Source: Arthrobacter sp. Leaf337
Lineage (GTDB): Bacteria > Actinomycetota > Actinomycetes > Actinomycetales > Micrococcaceae
DNA length: 64,000 bases
Reading direction: 5' to 3'
NCBI RefSeq assembly: GCF_001423745.1
Contig: NZ_LMPC01000026.1
Location: forward strand, 125,250 to 189,249
Below the pieces are notes generated by a model. It did not search any database. It was not told where the DNA came from and saw nothing but the letters and a program-made list of their open reading frames with translations. The translations under genes and the position numbers were made by a program. Every line of letters starts with the position of its first letter. Position 1 is the stretch's first letter. Positions 16,055 to 24,294 of this stretch are shown one piece after another.

Positions 16055-17476
16055 ATGACTTCCACTGAAGAATTCCGCATTGAACATGACACGATGGGCG
16101 AAGTCCGCGTCCCCGTGAACGCCCTGTACCGTGCCCAGACGCAGCGTGCAGTTGAAAACTTCCCCATTTCCGGCAAAACCCTGGAACGCGCGCACATCGA
16201 GGCCCTCGCACGGGTCAAGAAGGCTGCAGCCCAGGCCAACGCAGAACTTGGAGTGCTCGACGGCGAGCTGGCCAAGGCGATCGCGGACGCCGCTGATGAG
16301 GTTGCTGCCGGGAAGTACGACGGCGACTTCCCCATCGACGTCTTCCAGACCGGTTCCGGCACGTCCTCCAACATGAACACCAACGAGGTCATCGCCGAGC
16401 TCGCCACCCGCGCACTCAAGGCCGCCGGAAGCGACAAAGTTGTCCACCCGAACGACCACGTCAACGCTTCGCAGTCCTCCAACGACGTTTTCCCCACCTC
16501 CGTCCACGTCGCCGCGACCTCCGCGCTGATCAACGACCTCATCCCGGCCCTCGGCTACCTGGCCGACTCGCTGGACCGCAAGTCGGTCGAGTTCAAGGAC
16601 GTCGTGAAGTCCGGCCGCACGCACCTCATGGATGCCACGCCGGTGACGCTGGGCCAGGAGTTCGGCGGCTACGCAGCACAGGTCCGCTACGGCATCGAGC
16701 GCATCAACGCCTCGCTCCCCCGCGTGGCCGAAGTTCCCCTCGGCGGAACCGCCGTGGGCACCGGAATCAACACGCCGGCCGGCTTCCCGGAGCGCGTCAT
16801 CGAACTGCTGGCCACCGACACCGGCCTGCCCCTGACCGAGGCCCGCGACCACTTCGAAGCCCAGGCCAACCGCGACGGCCTCATCGAAGCCTCCAGCCAG
16901 CTGCGCAACATCGCGATCTCCTTCATGAAGATCAACAACGACCTCCGCTGGATGGGCTCGGGCCCCAACACCGGGCTCGGCGAAATCGCCATCCCGGACC
17001 TGCAGCCGGGCTCCTCGATCATGCCGGGTAAGGTCAACCCCGTCATCTGCGAGGCGTCCATCATGGTCTGCGCCCAGGTCATCGGCAACGACACTGCCAT
17101 CGCCTGGTCCGGCACCAACGGCGCCTTCGAGCTGAACGTGGGCATCCCCGTCATGGCCGCCAACCTGCTCGAATCCGTCCGACTGCTGGCCAACACCAGC
17201 CGCGTCATGGCCGACAAGATGATCGACGGCATTACCGCCAACGTGGAGCGCGCCCGCTTCCTCGCCGAGGCCTCGCCGTCCATCGTCACCCCGCTGAACA
17301 AGTTCATCGGCTACGAGAACGCCGCCAAGATCGCCAAGAAGGCTGTCGCCGAGGGCCTCACCATCCGCGAGACCGTCGTCGCCATGGGCTTCCTGGAGCG
17401 CGGCGAGCTGACCGAAGAGCAGCTGGATACCGCCCTGGACGTTATGTCCATGACCCGCCCGCCGCACAAGGCATAG
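16055..17476 (+). CDS. fumC: Class II fumarate hydratase
   Basis: 473 residues. FumC interconverts fumarate and malate in the citric acid cycle. The superfamily signature GSSIMPGKVNP (about residues 319-329), the substrate segments TGSGTSSNMNTNEV (about 98-111) and SQSSNDVFPTS, and the usual length identify it; it is not the iron-sulfur class I type. A palindrome downstream probably ends its transcript. Confidence 0.96.
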   Translation: MTSTEEFRIEHDTMGEVRVPVNALYRAQTQRAVENFPISGKTLERAHIEALARVKKAAAQANAELGVLDGELAKAIADAADEVAAGKYDGDFPIDVFQTGSGTSSNMNTNEVIAELATRALKAAGSDKVVHPNDHVNASQSSNDVFPTSVHVAATSALINDLIPALGYLADSLDRKSVEFKDVVKSGRTHLMDATPVTLGQEFGGYAAQVRYGIERINASLPRVAEVPLGGTAVGTGINTPAGFPERVIELLATDTGLPLTEARDHFEAQANRDGLIEASSQLRNIAISFMKINNDLRWMGSGPNTGLGEIAIPDLQPGSSIMPGKVNPVICEASIMVCAQVIGNDTAIAWSGTNGAFELNVGIPVMAANLLESVRLLANTSRVMADKMIDGITANVERARFLAEASPSIVTPLNKFIGYENAAKIAKKAVAEGLTIRETVVAMGFLERGELTEEQLDTALDVMSMTRPPHKA

Positions 17477-17494
17477 TTTCCAAGACGTACGACG

Positions 17495-17530
17495 GCGGCC
17501 GCCCACCTTCCAGCGAAGGCGGGCGGCCGC
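17495..17530 (+). terminator. Hairpin terminator after fumC
   Basis: GCGGCCGCCC and GGGCGGCCGC pair, with an inner CCTT/AAGG stem and a CCAGCG loop. The T-run is weak (TTT at 17536). Confidence 0.65.
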
Positions 17531-17572
17531 TGGCGTTTAAGGGAGCCGTCGCGTACGGGAGCCGTCGCGGTT

Positions 17573-17597
17573 GGGGCCGGAAGTGTCCGCCCGCGCT
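17573..17597 (-). repeat. Degenerate half-copy of the 25-bp palindrome arm
   Basis: The plus strand GGGGCCGGAAGTGTCCGCCC and GCGCT match the right arm of the element at 13381-13405 at 20 of 25 positions. No partner arm is present. Confidence 0.5.
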
Positions 17598-17601
17598 AAA
17601 A

Positions 17602-17626
17602 TTGCACTAATCATAGATTGGTGCAA
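17602..17626. promoter_or_regulatory. Putative TetR operator (25-bp palindrome)
   Basis: TTGCACTAATC-ATA-GATTGGTGCAA has arms matching at 10 of 11 positions, 11 bases before the TetR start, and a further GTGCAA half-site lies just inside the gene. Size and place fit autoregulation of the TetR-exporter operon. Confidence 0.65.
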
Positions 17627-17637
17627 AACTTTACTTT

Positions 17638-18303
17638 GTGAATAATAGTGCAATAAGCGACGGAGGGCTCCGCGAACGCAAGCGGGCCGCAACGCGTGCG
17701 GCGATCACCGCCGTCGCGCGCAAGCTGACCGCCGAACGCGGGCTCAACGGCTACACCATTGAAGAAGTCTGCGAGCAGACGGATATCTCACGCCGCACCT
17801 TCTTCAACTACTTCCCCACGAAGGAAGACGCCATCATTGGCCACGTGGACGACGAAATTCCCGGCGACGTCATTGCCGGCTTCATCCGCGGCGGCGAGTC
17901 CTCCGCGCCCGGCGAAATCTCCGCCACGCTGTTCCAGGACCTCATCGAACTCTCGTTGAAGCTGTCCGAAAACATGGCCGCCTCCGAAGAGGAAACCCGG
18001 CAGCTGATCGGGGTCATCAAAAAGGAACCGCAGCTCATGCTGAGGATCATCGGCGCCACTGAGGAACGCGAGGCGGAGTTCGCCCGCGTCCTGGCCATCC
18101 GCGAAGGTGTGGAGCCTGACCACCCGGTGGTCCAGATGGCCGTTGTCCTGCTGGGCAATATCGCCCGCAAGAGCAGCATGGCCTATTTCTCCGATGGCAA
18201 CACCCGCACTTACCAGGAACTGTTGCTGGAGAACGTCGCAGCCGCCCGCCAGCTCTTTTCCCTCCCCTTTGAAGAACCCGTACCCGCAGAAGGACGCCCA
18301 TGA
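17638..18303 (+). CDS. TetR/AcrR family transcriptional regulator
   Basis: 221 residues. The N-terminal DNA-binding domain contains the helix-turn-helix YTIEEVCEQTDISRRTFFNYF (about 40-60); the C-terminal part is a helical ligand-binding domain unlike any I can name. It probably represses itself and the drug exporter downstream, the normal TetR-MFS arrangement, via the palindrome at 17602-17626. Its stop overlaps the exporter ATG (ATGA). The ligand is unknown. Confidence 0.9.
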   Translation: MNNSAISDGGLRERKRAATRAAITAVARKLTAERGLNGYTIEEVCEQTDISRRTFFNYFPTKEDAIIGHVDDEIPGDVIAGFIRGGESSAPGEISATLFQDLIELSLKLSENMAASEEETRQLIGVIKKEPQLMLRIIGATEEREAEFARVLAIREGVEPDHPVVQMAVVLLGNIARKSSMAYFSDGNTRTYQELLLENVAAARQLFSLPFEEPVPAEGRP

Positions 18304-19913
18304 GCACCGCCGTCAGTCCCAAGGCAGCCGAGCCGCTGCTGCTGACCCAGAAACGCATCTGGATCATTTTTTCCGCCCTCATCGCCGGCATGCTGCTTTC
18401 CAGCCTTGACCAGACCATCGTCTCCACCGCCATGCCCACCATCGTGGGGAAGCTCGGCGGAGTGGAACACCAGGCCTGGATCACCACCGCCTACCTGCTG
18501 GCCACCACCATCGTGATGCCCATTTACGGCAAGTTCGGTGACGTGCTGGGCCGCCGCAACCTGTTCCTCGTGGCCATTGCCCTGTTCACCCTCGCTTCCG
18601 TCGGCTGCGCCTTCGCCACCGATTTCTGGGGCTTCGTGGTCTTCCGTGCCATCCAGGGCCTGGGCGGCGGCGGACTCATGATCCTCTCGCAGGCCATCAT
18701 CGCGGACATCGTCCCTGCCAAGGACCGCGGCAAGTACATGGGCCCGCTGGGCGCCATCTTCGGCCTCTCCGCCGTCGCCGGCCCGCTGCTGGGCGGCTAC
18801 TTTGTGGACCACCTCACCTGGGAATGGGCCTTCTACATCAACATCCCCATCGGCATTGCGGCCTTCGCCATTGCGTGGTTCACCCTGACGCTGCCGACCA
18901 AGAAGGCCGAAAAGCGGATCGACATCCCAGGCGTGCTGTTGCTCTCTGCCGCAACCACCTGCCTGATCTTCTTCACGGACTTCGGCGGCAAGAAAGACGA
19001 GGGCTGGGATTCGCCGCTGACCTGGGCATTCGGCGCCGGGCTGGTGGTGGCCGCTGCCGCCTTTGTGATGGTGGAACGCCGCGCCGAGGATCCCATCATC
19101 CCGCTGGGCCTGTTCAAGAACCGCATCTTTGTGAACTCGACTGCCATCGGCTTCACCCTGGGCCTGGGCATGTTCGCCGCCATCGCGTTCGTCCCGACGT
19201 TCCTGCAGATGTCCTCCGGGACTTCCGCCGCGGAATCCGGTCTGCTGATGCTGCCCATGATGGCGGGCCTGATGGGCATGGCCATCTACTCGGGCATCCG
19301 GATCTCCAAGACCGGCAAGTACAAGATGTTCCCGATCATGGGCGCCGCCCTCACCATGGCAGCCATGCTGTGGCTGACCACGCTCACGGCGGACACGCCC
19401 ATTTGGGTCATCTGCGTCCAGCTGTTCGTCTTCGGCGCCGGCCTGGGCTCCATCATGCAGGTGATTGTCCTGGTGGTGCAGAACTCCGTGCCCGCGGAGC
19501 AGATCGGCACGGCCACCAGCACGAACAACTACTTCCGCGAGGTGGGTGCATCCCTGGGCGTGGCCGTGTTCGGTTCCATCTTCACCTCCCGGCTTGCCGA
19601 GGCCCTGACCAAGGCGTTCACCGGGGCCGGCGCGTCCGCCGACCAGGCAGCGCAGTCCACCCAGACCCTCGATCCGCAGGCCCTGAGCCAGCTCCCGGAA
19701 CAGCTCCGGGACGCCATCGTGAACGCCTACGCAGATTCGCTGGCACCGGTGTTCTGGTACCTGCTGCCGTTCCTCGGGATTGCGCTGATCCTCGCGCTGA
19801 CCCTGAAGCAGATCCCGCTCTCCGACACCGCCGGAATGGTGGCCCGGGGCGAGGCTGTGGGTGGCGAGGAGGCAGAACGCCTCGAGGCTGAACGCCAGTC
19901 CGCCTCAGTCTAG
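18300..19913 (+). CDS. DHA2-family (14-helix) MFS multidrug exporter
   Basis: 537 residues with 14 predicted membrane helices, the size of EmrB/QacA-type proton-coupled exporters. Motif LDQTIVSTAMPTIV in helix 1 (about 39-52) is the DHA2 motif D1; GKFGDVLGRRN between helices 2 and 3 is MFS motif A; and GLSAVAGPLLGGYF in helix 5 is motif C of antiporters. The last helix ends in an acidic tail. It is translationally coupled to the TetR gene and probably induced by its own substrates. Which drugs it exports cannot be told. Confidence 0.92.
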   Translation: MSTAVSPKAAEPLLLTQKRIWIIFSALIAGMLLSSLDQTIVSTAMPTIVGKLGGVEHQAWITTAYLLATTIVMPIYGKFGDVLGRRNLFLVAIALFTLASVGCAFATDFWGFVVFRAIQGLGGGGLMILSQAIIADIVPAKDRGKYMGPLGAIFGLSAVAGPLLGGYFVDHLTWEWAFYINIPIGIAAFAIAWFTLTLPTKKAEKRIDIPGVLLLSAATTCLIFFTDFGGKKDEGWDSPLTWAFGAGLVVAAAAFVMVERRAEDPIIPLGLFKNRIFVNSTAIGFTLGLGMFAAIAFVPTFLQMSSGTSAAESGLLMLPMMAGLMGMAIYSGIRISKTGKYKMFPIMGAALTMAAMLWLTTLTADTPIWVICVQLFVFGAGLGSIMQVIVLVVQNSVPAEQIGTATSTNNYFREVGASLGVAVFGSIFTSRLAEALTKAFTGAGASADQAAQSTQTLDPQALSQLPEQLRDAIVNAYADSLAPVFWYLLPFLGIALILALTLKQIPLSDTAGMVARGEAVGGEEAERLEAERQSASV

Positions 19914-19922
19914 GAGGCCGCT

Positions 19923-19956
19923 CTGAAGGGACTCCCTCATCAGGGAGTCCCTTCAG
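19923..19956. terminator. Bidirectional terminator between MFS and NUDIX genes
   Basis: CTGAAGGGACTCCCT and its exact complement pair around CATC (15-bp stem). The NUDIX stop codon (19953-19955) lies inside the stem. Confidence 0.85.
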
Positions 19957-20423
19957 GGTTCGTAGTGGACGGCGTCCTCGGGCAGCAGCGCCCGCCGGAT
20001 GCACTCGCGGTCGCCGGGCCTGATGTCCGGAAGTCCCTCCAGCGGAAACCAGCCGACGGCGAGGGACTCGTCGTCGTTCACGCGTGCTTCACCGGACACA
20101 TGGCGGCAGCGGAACACAATATCCAGGAAGTCGCACACGTCGCCGTTGGGGAAGGTGACCGGACCGACGACGCCGACCGACACCATGCGCTCCGTTTCGG
20201 CCACGACGGCTGTCTCCTCGAAGATCTCCCGCACGAGTCCGGGAGCAGGGTGCTCCCCCGGCTCCAGCATGCCCGAGATCAGCGCCCACCGGCCGTTGTC
20301 AGAGCGCTGGCCCAGCAGGACGTGGCCGTCGTCGTTGAAGACCACCCCGCGAACCGCGGGAATCCACAACGGATCATGGCCGATTTTTTCGCGAAGCTTG
20401 AGGACGAATTCAGGTGCTGGCAT
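19953..20423 (-). CDS. NUDIX hydrolase
   Basis: 156 residues. NUDIX enzymes cleave nucleoside diphosphates linked to other groups. The NUDIX box is GMLEPGEHPAPGLVREIFEE followed by TAV: Gly, Glu, and the REIFEE metal-binding core are intact, while the usual Gly-hydrophobic end is Ala-Val. An N-terminal helix (EFVLKLREKIGHDPLWIP) is seen in NADH-pyrophosphatase- and MutT-like relatives. The substrate cannot be assigned. The start is supported by a leaderless -10 box. Confidence 0.88.
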   Translation of the reverse strand: MPAPEFVLKLREKIGHDPLWIPAVRGVVFNDDGHVLLGQRSDNGRWALISGMLEPGEHPAPGLVREIFEETAVVAETERMVSVGVVGPVTFPNGDVCDFLDIVFRCRHVSGEARVNDDESLAVGWFPLEGLPDIRPGDRECIRRALLPEDAVHYEP

Positions 20424-20429
20424 GCCTTC

Positions 20430-20435
20430 AGCCTA
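20430..20435 (-). promoter_or_regulatory. Leaderless -10 box of NUDIX gene
   Basis: TAGGCT on the minus strand lies 6 bases before ATG 20423. Confidence 0.55.
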
Positions 20436-20460
20436 GCGGCAGCAACGCTTGCGCAGCCCC

Positions 20461-21021
20461 TCAGGCCGCAGGCAGGAGCAGCATTGCTGCGGCCGTGCCT
20501 GCCAGCATAAACGGGCCGAAGGGGATGTCCGATTTGAGGGTGCCGCGGCGGGCAGCAAGCAGGCCCAGGCTCCAGAGCCCGCCCAGGAGGAAGGCGGCGA
20601 AGGTTCCGGCGAACACGTGTCCCCAGCCGAGGTAGCCGAGGTACAGGCCCAGCACACCGGCAAGTTTCACGTCGCCGAATCCCATCCCGGGCGGATAAAC
20701 CATGCGCAGGATGAAGTAGAACAGCCACAGCACGGCCCCCCCGGCAAGGATGCGTCCGCCCGGGAGCCCGAAAAGCCGGGCGGCACCGTCGGGTACTGCC
20801 GAGGCGTCTGCACCGACAGCGAGGACGGCGACAACCGCCGCCAGCAGGAGCACGCCGCCCACGGCATAGGACGGGAACACAATCCTGTTCGGCAGCAGGT
20901 GGTGCCTGACGTCGATGACGGTAAGCCGCACCGCCATCACTCCGTAGTAGGCACAGGCCGCCAGCACCAGCCAGAACCCCAGCGGGGTGGATTGCCAAAG
21001 TTCGCCCAGTCGTTGGATCAC
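20461..21021 (-). CDS. A24 prepilin peptidase (TadV/CpaA-like)
   Basis: 186 residues with about six membrane helices. Type IV prepilin peptidases are aspartic proteases; both active-site motifs are visible: DVRHHLLPN (about 37-45) and GMGFGDVKLAG (about 111-121). It lacks the N-terminal methylase domain of long PilD, as in TadV/CpaA types serving Flp/Tad pili. No pilus genes are in this window, so its substrate is encoded elsewhere. GTG 21021 is set by a TAGCAT box 6 bases upstream. Confidence 0.88.
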   Translation of the reverse strand: MIQRLGELWQSTPLGFWLVLAACAYYGVMAVRLTVIDVRHHLLPNRIVFPSYAVGGVLLLAAVVAVLAVGADASAVPDGAARLFGLPGGRILAGGAVLWLFYFILRMVYPPGMGFGDVKLAGVLGLYLGYLGWGHVFAGTFAAFLLGGLWSLGLLAARRGTLKSDIPFGPFMLAGTAAAMLLLPAA

Positions 21022-21027
21022 TCTCGG

Positions 21028-21033
21028 ATGCTA
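21028..21033 (-). promoter_or_regulatory. Leaderless -10 box of prepilin peptidase gene
   Basis: TAGCAT on the minus strand lies 6 bases before GTG 21021. Confidence 0.5.
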
Positions 21034-21067
21034 CTGGATTTTCCCGACCCGCCGCGGAGCCCGCGCG

Positions 21068-21073
21068 TAAACT
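21068..21073 (+). promoter_or_regulatory. Leaderless -10 box (21080 gene)
   Basis: TAAACT lies 6 bases before ATG 21080. It favours this ATG over the in-frame GTG 21074. Confidence 0.5.
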
Positions 21074-21079
21074 GTGGAT

Positions 21080-21913
21080 ATGTCGACATGGGACGCGAGG
21101 CGCCAGGGGGAAGCCGGTCAGCAGACCAGACCGCCGGACATGGCCGCAAACTTCCGGAACCTGTGCCGTTCCTCTCCGTGGAAGTGGCAGAGCCTCCGTT
21201 TTGAGTATGTGGACCGCCCGGTCCCGGACCCCTCAAACCCCGGCACCGCAGATCCGGGCGCCGAAAACCCGGACCCGGACAACACCGTTCGTGCGTGGCT
21301 GCGCCGGCCCGGCGCCCTCCGCCTGGAGTCCTCGGCCGGCGTGGTACTGCACAGCACCACCGGCATCAACGACTCCAAAGACGGCTTCTACGTCAGCTCC
21401 ACCAGGAAGTCGTGGCTCCTGCCGCCGCAGCTGGTCACCCCCGTGTATGACGACGGCGGGCTGGTCCGGCGCCGCCCGGAGGCCGCCTACGGCGAACCGT
21501 GCTTCGGAAACGGCCGCTTTGCCGCAGCGCTGGATCCGGTGGAGCTGGCAGGCAACGCCCCCGTTCCCATCGAATTCCCGAACACCAACGCCGTGGAGCT
21601 CGGCCCCATCACCGAGGTGGACCATCAGGGCCGCCCCGCTTTTGAAGCCGTCGTGACTCCCAATGCCGCCTACCGGCCCTCAGACCCCTTGGCACCGCTG
21701 TGCGGACCGGGACGGAACCTGATCCGCATCGATGTCGGCACCGGTGTCTGCGTGCTAAGCCGCTCGCTGGAGAACGAATCGGCAGGTCTTGGCCATTGGC
21801 TCAGGATCCTCGGCGTGGATGAGTACATGCTTGATGACCTGTTCCTCGCAGAATCCATGAACCTCACCGACGTGCGCCGCCACATCAGCTGGGACATCTC
21901 GCGGGGCGTGTGA
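21080..21913 (+). CDS. Conserved hypothetical actinobacterial protein
   Basis: 277 residues that I cannot assign to a family. After a polar N-terminus there is WQSLRFEYVDRPVPDPS, a Pro/Asp-rich stretch (about 40-65), then alternating beta-strand segments such as VVLHSTTGINDSKDGFYVSS and LIRIDVGTGVCVLSRSLE. No signal peptide or membrane helix is seen. The beta pattern recalls LolA/LolB-like barrel folds of some actinobacterial proteins, but this is weak. It stands alone under its own leaderless promoter. Codon use matches the neighbours. Confidence 0.7.
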   Translation: MSTWDARRQGEAGQQTRPPDMAANFRNLCRSSPWKWQSLRFEYVDRPVPDPSNPGTADPGAENPDPDNTVRAWLRRPGALRLESSAGVVLHSTTGINDSKDGFYVSSTRKSWLLPPQLVTPVYDDGGLVRRRPEAAYGEPCFGNGRFAAALDPVELAGNAPVPIEFPNTNAVELGPITEVDHQGRPAFEAVVTPNAAYRPSDPLAPLCGPGRNLIRIDVGTGVCVLSRSLENESAGLGHWLRILGVDEYMLDDLFLAESMNLTDVRRHISWDISRGV

Positions 21914-21937
21914 CTGGCTGCGCACGGGCCCCACGGC

Positions 21938-21943
21938 TAAGCT
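21938..21943 (+). promoter_or_regulatory. Leaderless -10 box of acetyltransferase gene
   Basis: TAAGCT lies 6 bases before ATG 21950. Confidence 0.55.
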
Positions 21944-21949
21944 TCCCTG

Positions 21950-22594
21950 ATGACTGAGCCCGCCACCTTCTGGCCCCCGTTCGCCCTCACCCTGACCACG
22001 CCCCGCCTTGCCCTCCGGCCCATTCGTGATGAGGACATCCCGGCCGCGGTGCAGGCGGCGCTGAGCGGCATCCACGATCCCGGCCACAGTCCGTTCAGCA
22101 GGCCCTGGGCAGAATCCCCTGCCGAGGAGCTGGGCCCCAACATGGCTCAGTGGTACTGGCGATGCCGGGGGAACATGTCGCCGCAGGAATGGACGCTCCT
22201 GCTCGGCATCTGGCACGACGGCGGGTTCATCGGCTGCCAGGACATCGAGGCCAAGGATTTCGCGACGCTCAAGACGGTCACCACCGGTTCCTGGCTCACG
22301 AAAGCGGCGCAAGGCAAGGGCTTCGGCAAGGAGATGCGGGCCGCCGTCGTGAGCTATGCCTTCGATCACCTGAAAGCGGATGTCGCGGAGTCCGAGGCAG
22401 CCGCCTGGAACGAAAAATCCCTGGGCGTCTCCCGCTCCCTCGGCTACGAACTGAACGGCGTCACCAGGGCCTCCTGGGGCGGCAAGGTTCAGGAGGTCCA
22501 GAAGGTCCGAGTCACCCCGGCCACCTTCAAACGCCCCGACTGGACGCTGAAGGTAGAAGGCCACGAACCCACGGCCAAGTTCCTGGGGGCGTAG
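21950..22594 (+). CDS. GNAT N-acetyltransferase (RimJ/RimL-like)
   Basis: 214 residues. The opening LTTPRLALRPIRDEDIPAAV is typical of RimJ/RimL-type GNAT enzymes, which use acetyl-CoA to modify amino groups of proteins or small molecules. The CoA-binding turn TKAAQGKGFGKEMRAAVVSY (about 116-135) and the later VSRSLGYELNGV complete the fold. The acceptor is unknown. It converges on the PhoH-like gene, with a structured element between them. Confidence 0.87.
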   Translation: MTEPATFWPPFALTLTTPRLALRPIRDEDIPAAVQAALSGIHDPGHSPFSRPWAESPAEELGPNMAQWYWRCRGNMSPQEWTLLLGIWHDGGFIGCQDIEAKDFATLKTVTTGSWLTKAAQGKGFGKEMRAAVVSYAFDHLKADVAESEAAAWNEKSLGVSRSLGYELNGVTRASWGGKVQEVQKVRVTPATFKRPDWTLKVEGHEPTAKFLGA

Positions 22595-22614
22595 CAACGA
22601 AGTGGTGGTCAGGT

Positions 22615-22688
22615 GCGCCGGCCAGCCTTCCGGAAGCGTGCGTAAAAGCGAGGAACGAGCTAGCACGCGGAGGAAGGGTGACCGGCGC
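22615..22688. other. Long imperfect hairpin between convergent genes
   Basis: Three nested stems pair in order: GCGCCGG/CCGGCGC, CCTTCC/GGAAGG and GCGTGC/GCACGC, with 3-4-base internal bulges and a 21-base loop. It may end transcription from both sides or be a small RNA or repeat. No T-run follows. Confidence 0.5.
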
Positions 22689-22704
22689 AACCAAACCAGG
22701 AGGC

Positions 22705-24147
22705 CTAGATTTCCGCCCCTTCCAGCAGCTCGGTGACGAGTGCCGCGATCGGCGAGCGCTCCGAGCGGGTGAGGGTGATGTGCCCGAAGAGCGGGTGTCC
22801 CTTGAGGGTTTCGACGACGGCGGCAACGCCGTCGTGCCGGCCCACCCGGAGGTTGTCGCGCTGGGCGACATCGTGGGTCAGGACGATCTTCGAGTTCTGG
22901 CCGATCCGGCTCATTACCGTCAGGAGGACGTTCTTTTCCAGGGACTGCGCCTCATCGACGATCACGAACGCATCGTGGAGCGAGCGGCCGCGGATATGGG
23001 TCAGCGGCATGACTTCGAGCATGCCGCGGTCCATGACTTCCTCGACGACCTCCTGGCTGACCAGGGCTCCGAGGGTGTCAAAGACGGCCTGCGCCCAAGG
23101 GTTCATTTTCTCCGCTTCGGATCCCGGCAGGTAGCCGAGCTCCTGCCCGCCCACCGCGTAGAGCGGCCGGAAGACGATCACCTTGCGGTGTTCGCGGCGT
23201 TCCAGCACGGCTTCGAGGCCCGCGCAGAGTGCCAGCGCCGACTTGCCTGTGCCGGCCCGGCCGCCGATCGACACGATGCCCACGGACGGATCCATCAGCA
23301 TGTCGATGGCCAGCCGCTGCTCCGCGGAACGTCCGTGCAGTCCAAAGACGTCGCGATCCCCCTTGACCAGCCGGACCTGCTTGTCCGCGCCCACGCGCCC
23401 CAGGGCTGAGCCGCGGTTTGAGAGCAGCACCAGTCCGGTGTTGACGGGCATCTCCGCAGCCGCCGGGATAAAGACGGGCTCGTGGCCGTAGAGGGTGGAG
23501 ACGTCCTCCTCGCTGGCCTCGACTTCGGCAACGCCGGTCCAGCCGGAGTCCTTCACCAGTTCGTTGCGGTACTCGTCGGCGAGGAGCCCCATGGCGGATG
23601 CCTTGACGCGCATCGGCAGGTCCTTGGACACCACCGTGACGTTCCGGCCCTCGTTGGCGAGGTTCTTCGCGACGGCGAGGATGCGGCTGTCGTTGTCCCC
23701 TCCACGGAACCCGGCGGGGAGCACCTCGGGGGAGATATGGTTCATTTCCACCACCAGCGTGCCGCCGTCGTCGCCCAGGGGGATGGGCCGGTCAAGTCCG
23801 CCGTGCTGGACCCGGAGGTCGTCCAGGAGGCGGAGGGCCTTACGGGCGAAGTAGCCCAATTCGGGGTCGTGCCTCTTGCCCTCAAGCTCCGTGATGACCA
23901 CGATCGGCACAATGACTTCGTGCTCCGCGAACCGCAGCAGGGCGCGGGGGTCCGAGAGCAACACCGAGGTGTCGATGACAAAGCTCCACAAGGTGTCATC
24001 CGCCGCAGCACCGCCGCCGGATACAGCAAGACCGGCCGCAGCGTCATAGTTCGCTGCACCGGTCTGTGAGGTGGCTCGCGCGGTGCGAGAGGTAGCTTTC
24101 TCTCCCTGGTCGGAAATGACGTCGGGCAGGTGTTCAGAAATAGCCAC
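22705..24147 (-). CDS. PhoH-like protein: PIN domain fused to PhoH ATPase (PhoH2)
   Basis: 480 residues. The N-terminal PIN nuclease domain starts at FVIDTSVLLSDP and runs to about residue 200; the PhoH ATPase domain has Walker A GGRAGTGKSALAL (about 300-312) and Walker B FVIVDEAQS. PhoH2 proteins are ATP-dependent RNA unwinding nucleases. In mycobacteria such genes are preceded by a small antitoxin-like reading frame; here a 23-codon frame with its own ribosome site lies upstream (24183-24254). GTG 24147 has GGAG about 6 bases upstream. The long open frame before it looks non-coding. Confidence 0.9.
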   Translation of the reverse strand: MAISEHLPDVISDQGEKATSRTARATSQTGAANYDAAAGLAVSGGGAAADDTLWSFVIDTSVLLSDPRALLRFAEHEVIVPIVVITELEGKRHDPELGYFARKALRLLDDLRVQHGGLDRPIPLGDDGGTLVVEMNHISPEVLPAGFRGGDNDSRILAVAKNLANEGRNVTVVSKDLPMRVKASAMGLLADEYRNELVKDSGWTGVAEVEASEEDVSTLYGHEPVFIPAAAEMPVNTGLVLLSNRGSALGRVGADKQVRLVKGDRDVFGLHGRSAEQRLAIDMLMDPSVGIVSIGGRAGTGKSALALCAGLEAVLERREHRKVIVFRPLYAVGGQELGYLPGSEAEKMNPWAQAVFDTLGALVSQEVVEEVMDRGMLEVMPLTHIRGRSLHDAFVIVDEAQSLEKNVLLTVMSRIGQNSKIVLTHDVAQRDNLRVGRHDGVAAVVETLKGHPLFGHITLTRSERSPIAALVTELLEGAEI

Positions 24148-24182
24148 ATCGACTCCAGCCCCGGGGCGCACGCCCGGATAAT

Positions 24183-24254
24183 TTATAGGTGAGGCGGAGC
24201 GGCCACGAGGCCGGTTCCGGCCTCCCATACATCCGGTGCGAACATTCGCTCCAT
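24183..24254 (-). CDS. Possible 23-residue leader peptide before the PhoH gene
   Basis: ATG 24254 begins MERMFAPDVWEAGTGLVAAP and stops at 24183, 35 bases before the PhoH start. A strong GGGGAGG site sits 7 bases before the ATG, better than that of the PhoH gene itself. It has no known relatives that I can name. Translation through it could control access to the PhoH start, or it could be a small protein partner. It is weak evidence by itself. Confidence 0.4.
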   Translation of the reverse strand: MERMFAPDVWEAGTGLVAAPPHL

Positions 24255-24269
24255 GTACTGGCCTCCCCG

Positions 24270-24294
24270 ATTAGCGGGCAGTGTGCCTGCTAAT
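24270..24294. promoter_or_regulatory. Inverted repeat just before the leader peptide
   Basis: ATTAGCGGGCA-GTG-TGCCTGCTAAT has arms matching at 10 of 11 positions. It is next to the ribosome site of the small frame and could be an operator or an mRNA hairpin. The remaining gap to 24445 shows no gene. Confidence 0.5.

Noticed and set aside
15836..17506. 556-codon minus-strand frame opposite fumC
   Set aside because: fumC on the plus strand has all class II fumarase motifs. The antisense product is low-complexity Gly/Val/Asp-rich.
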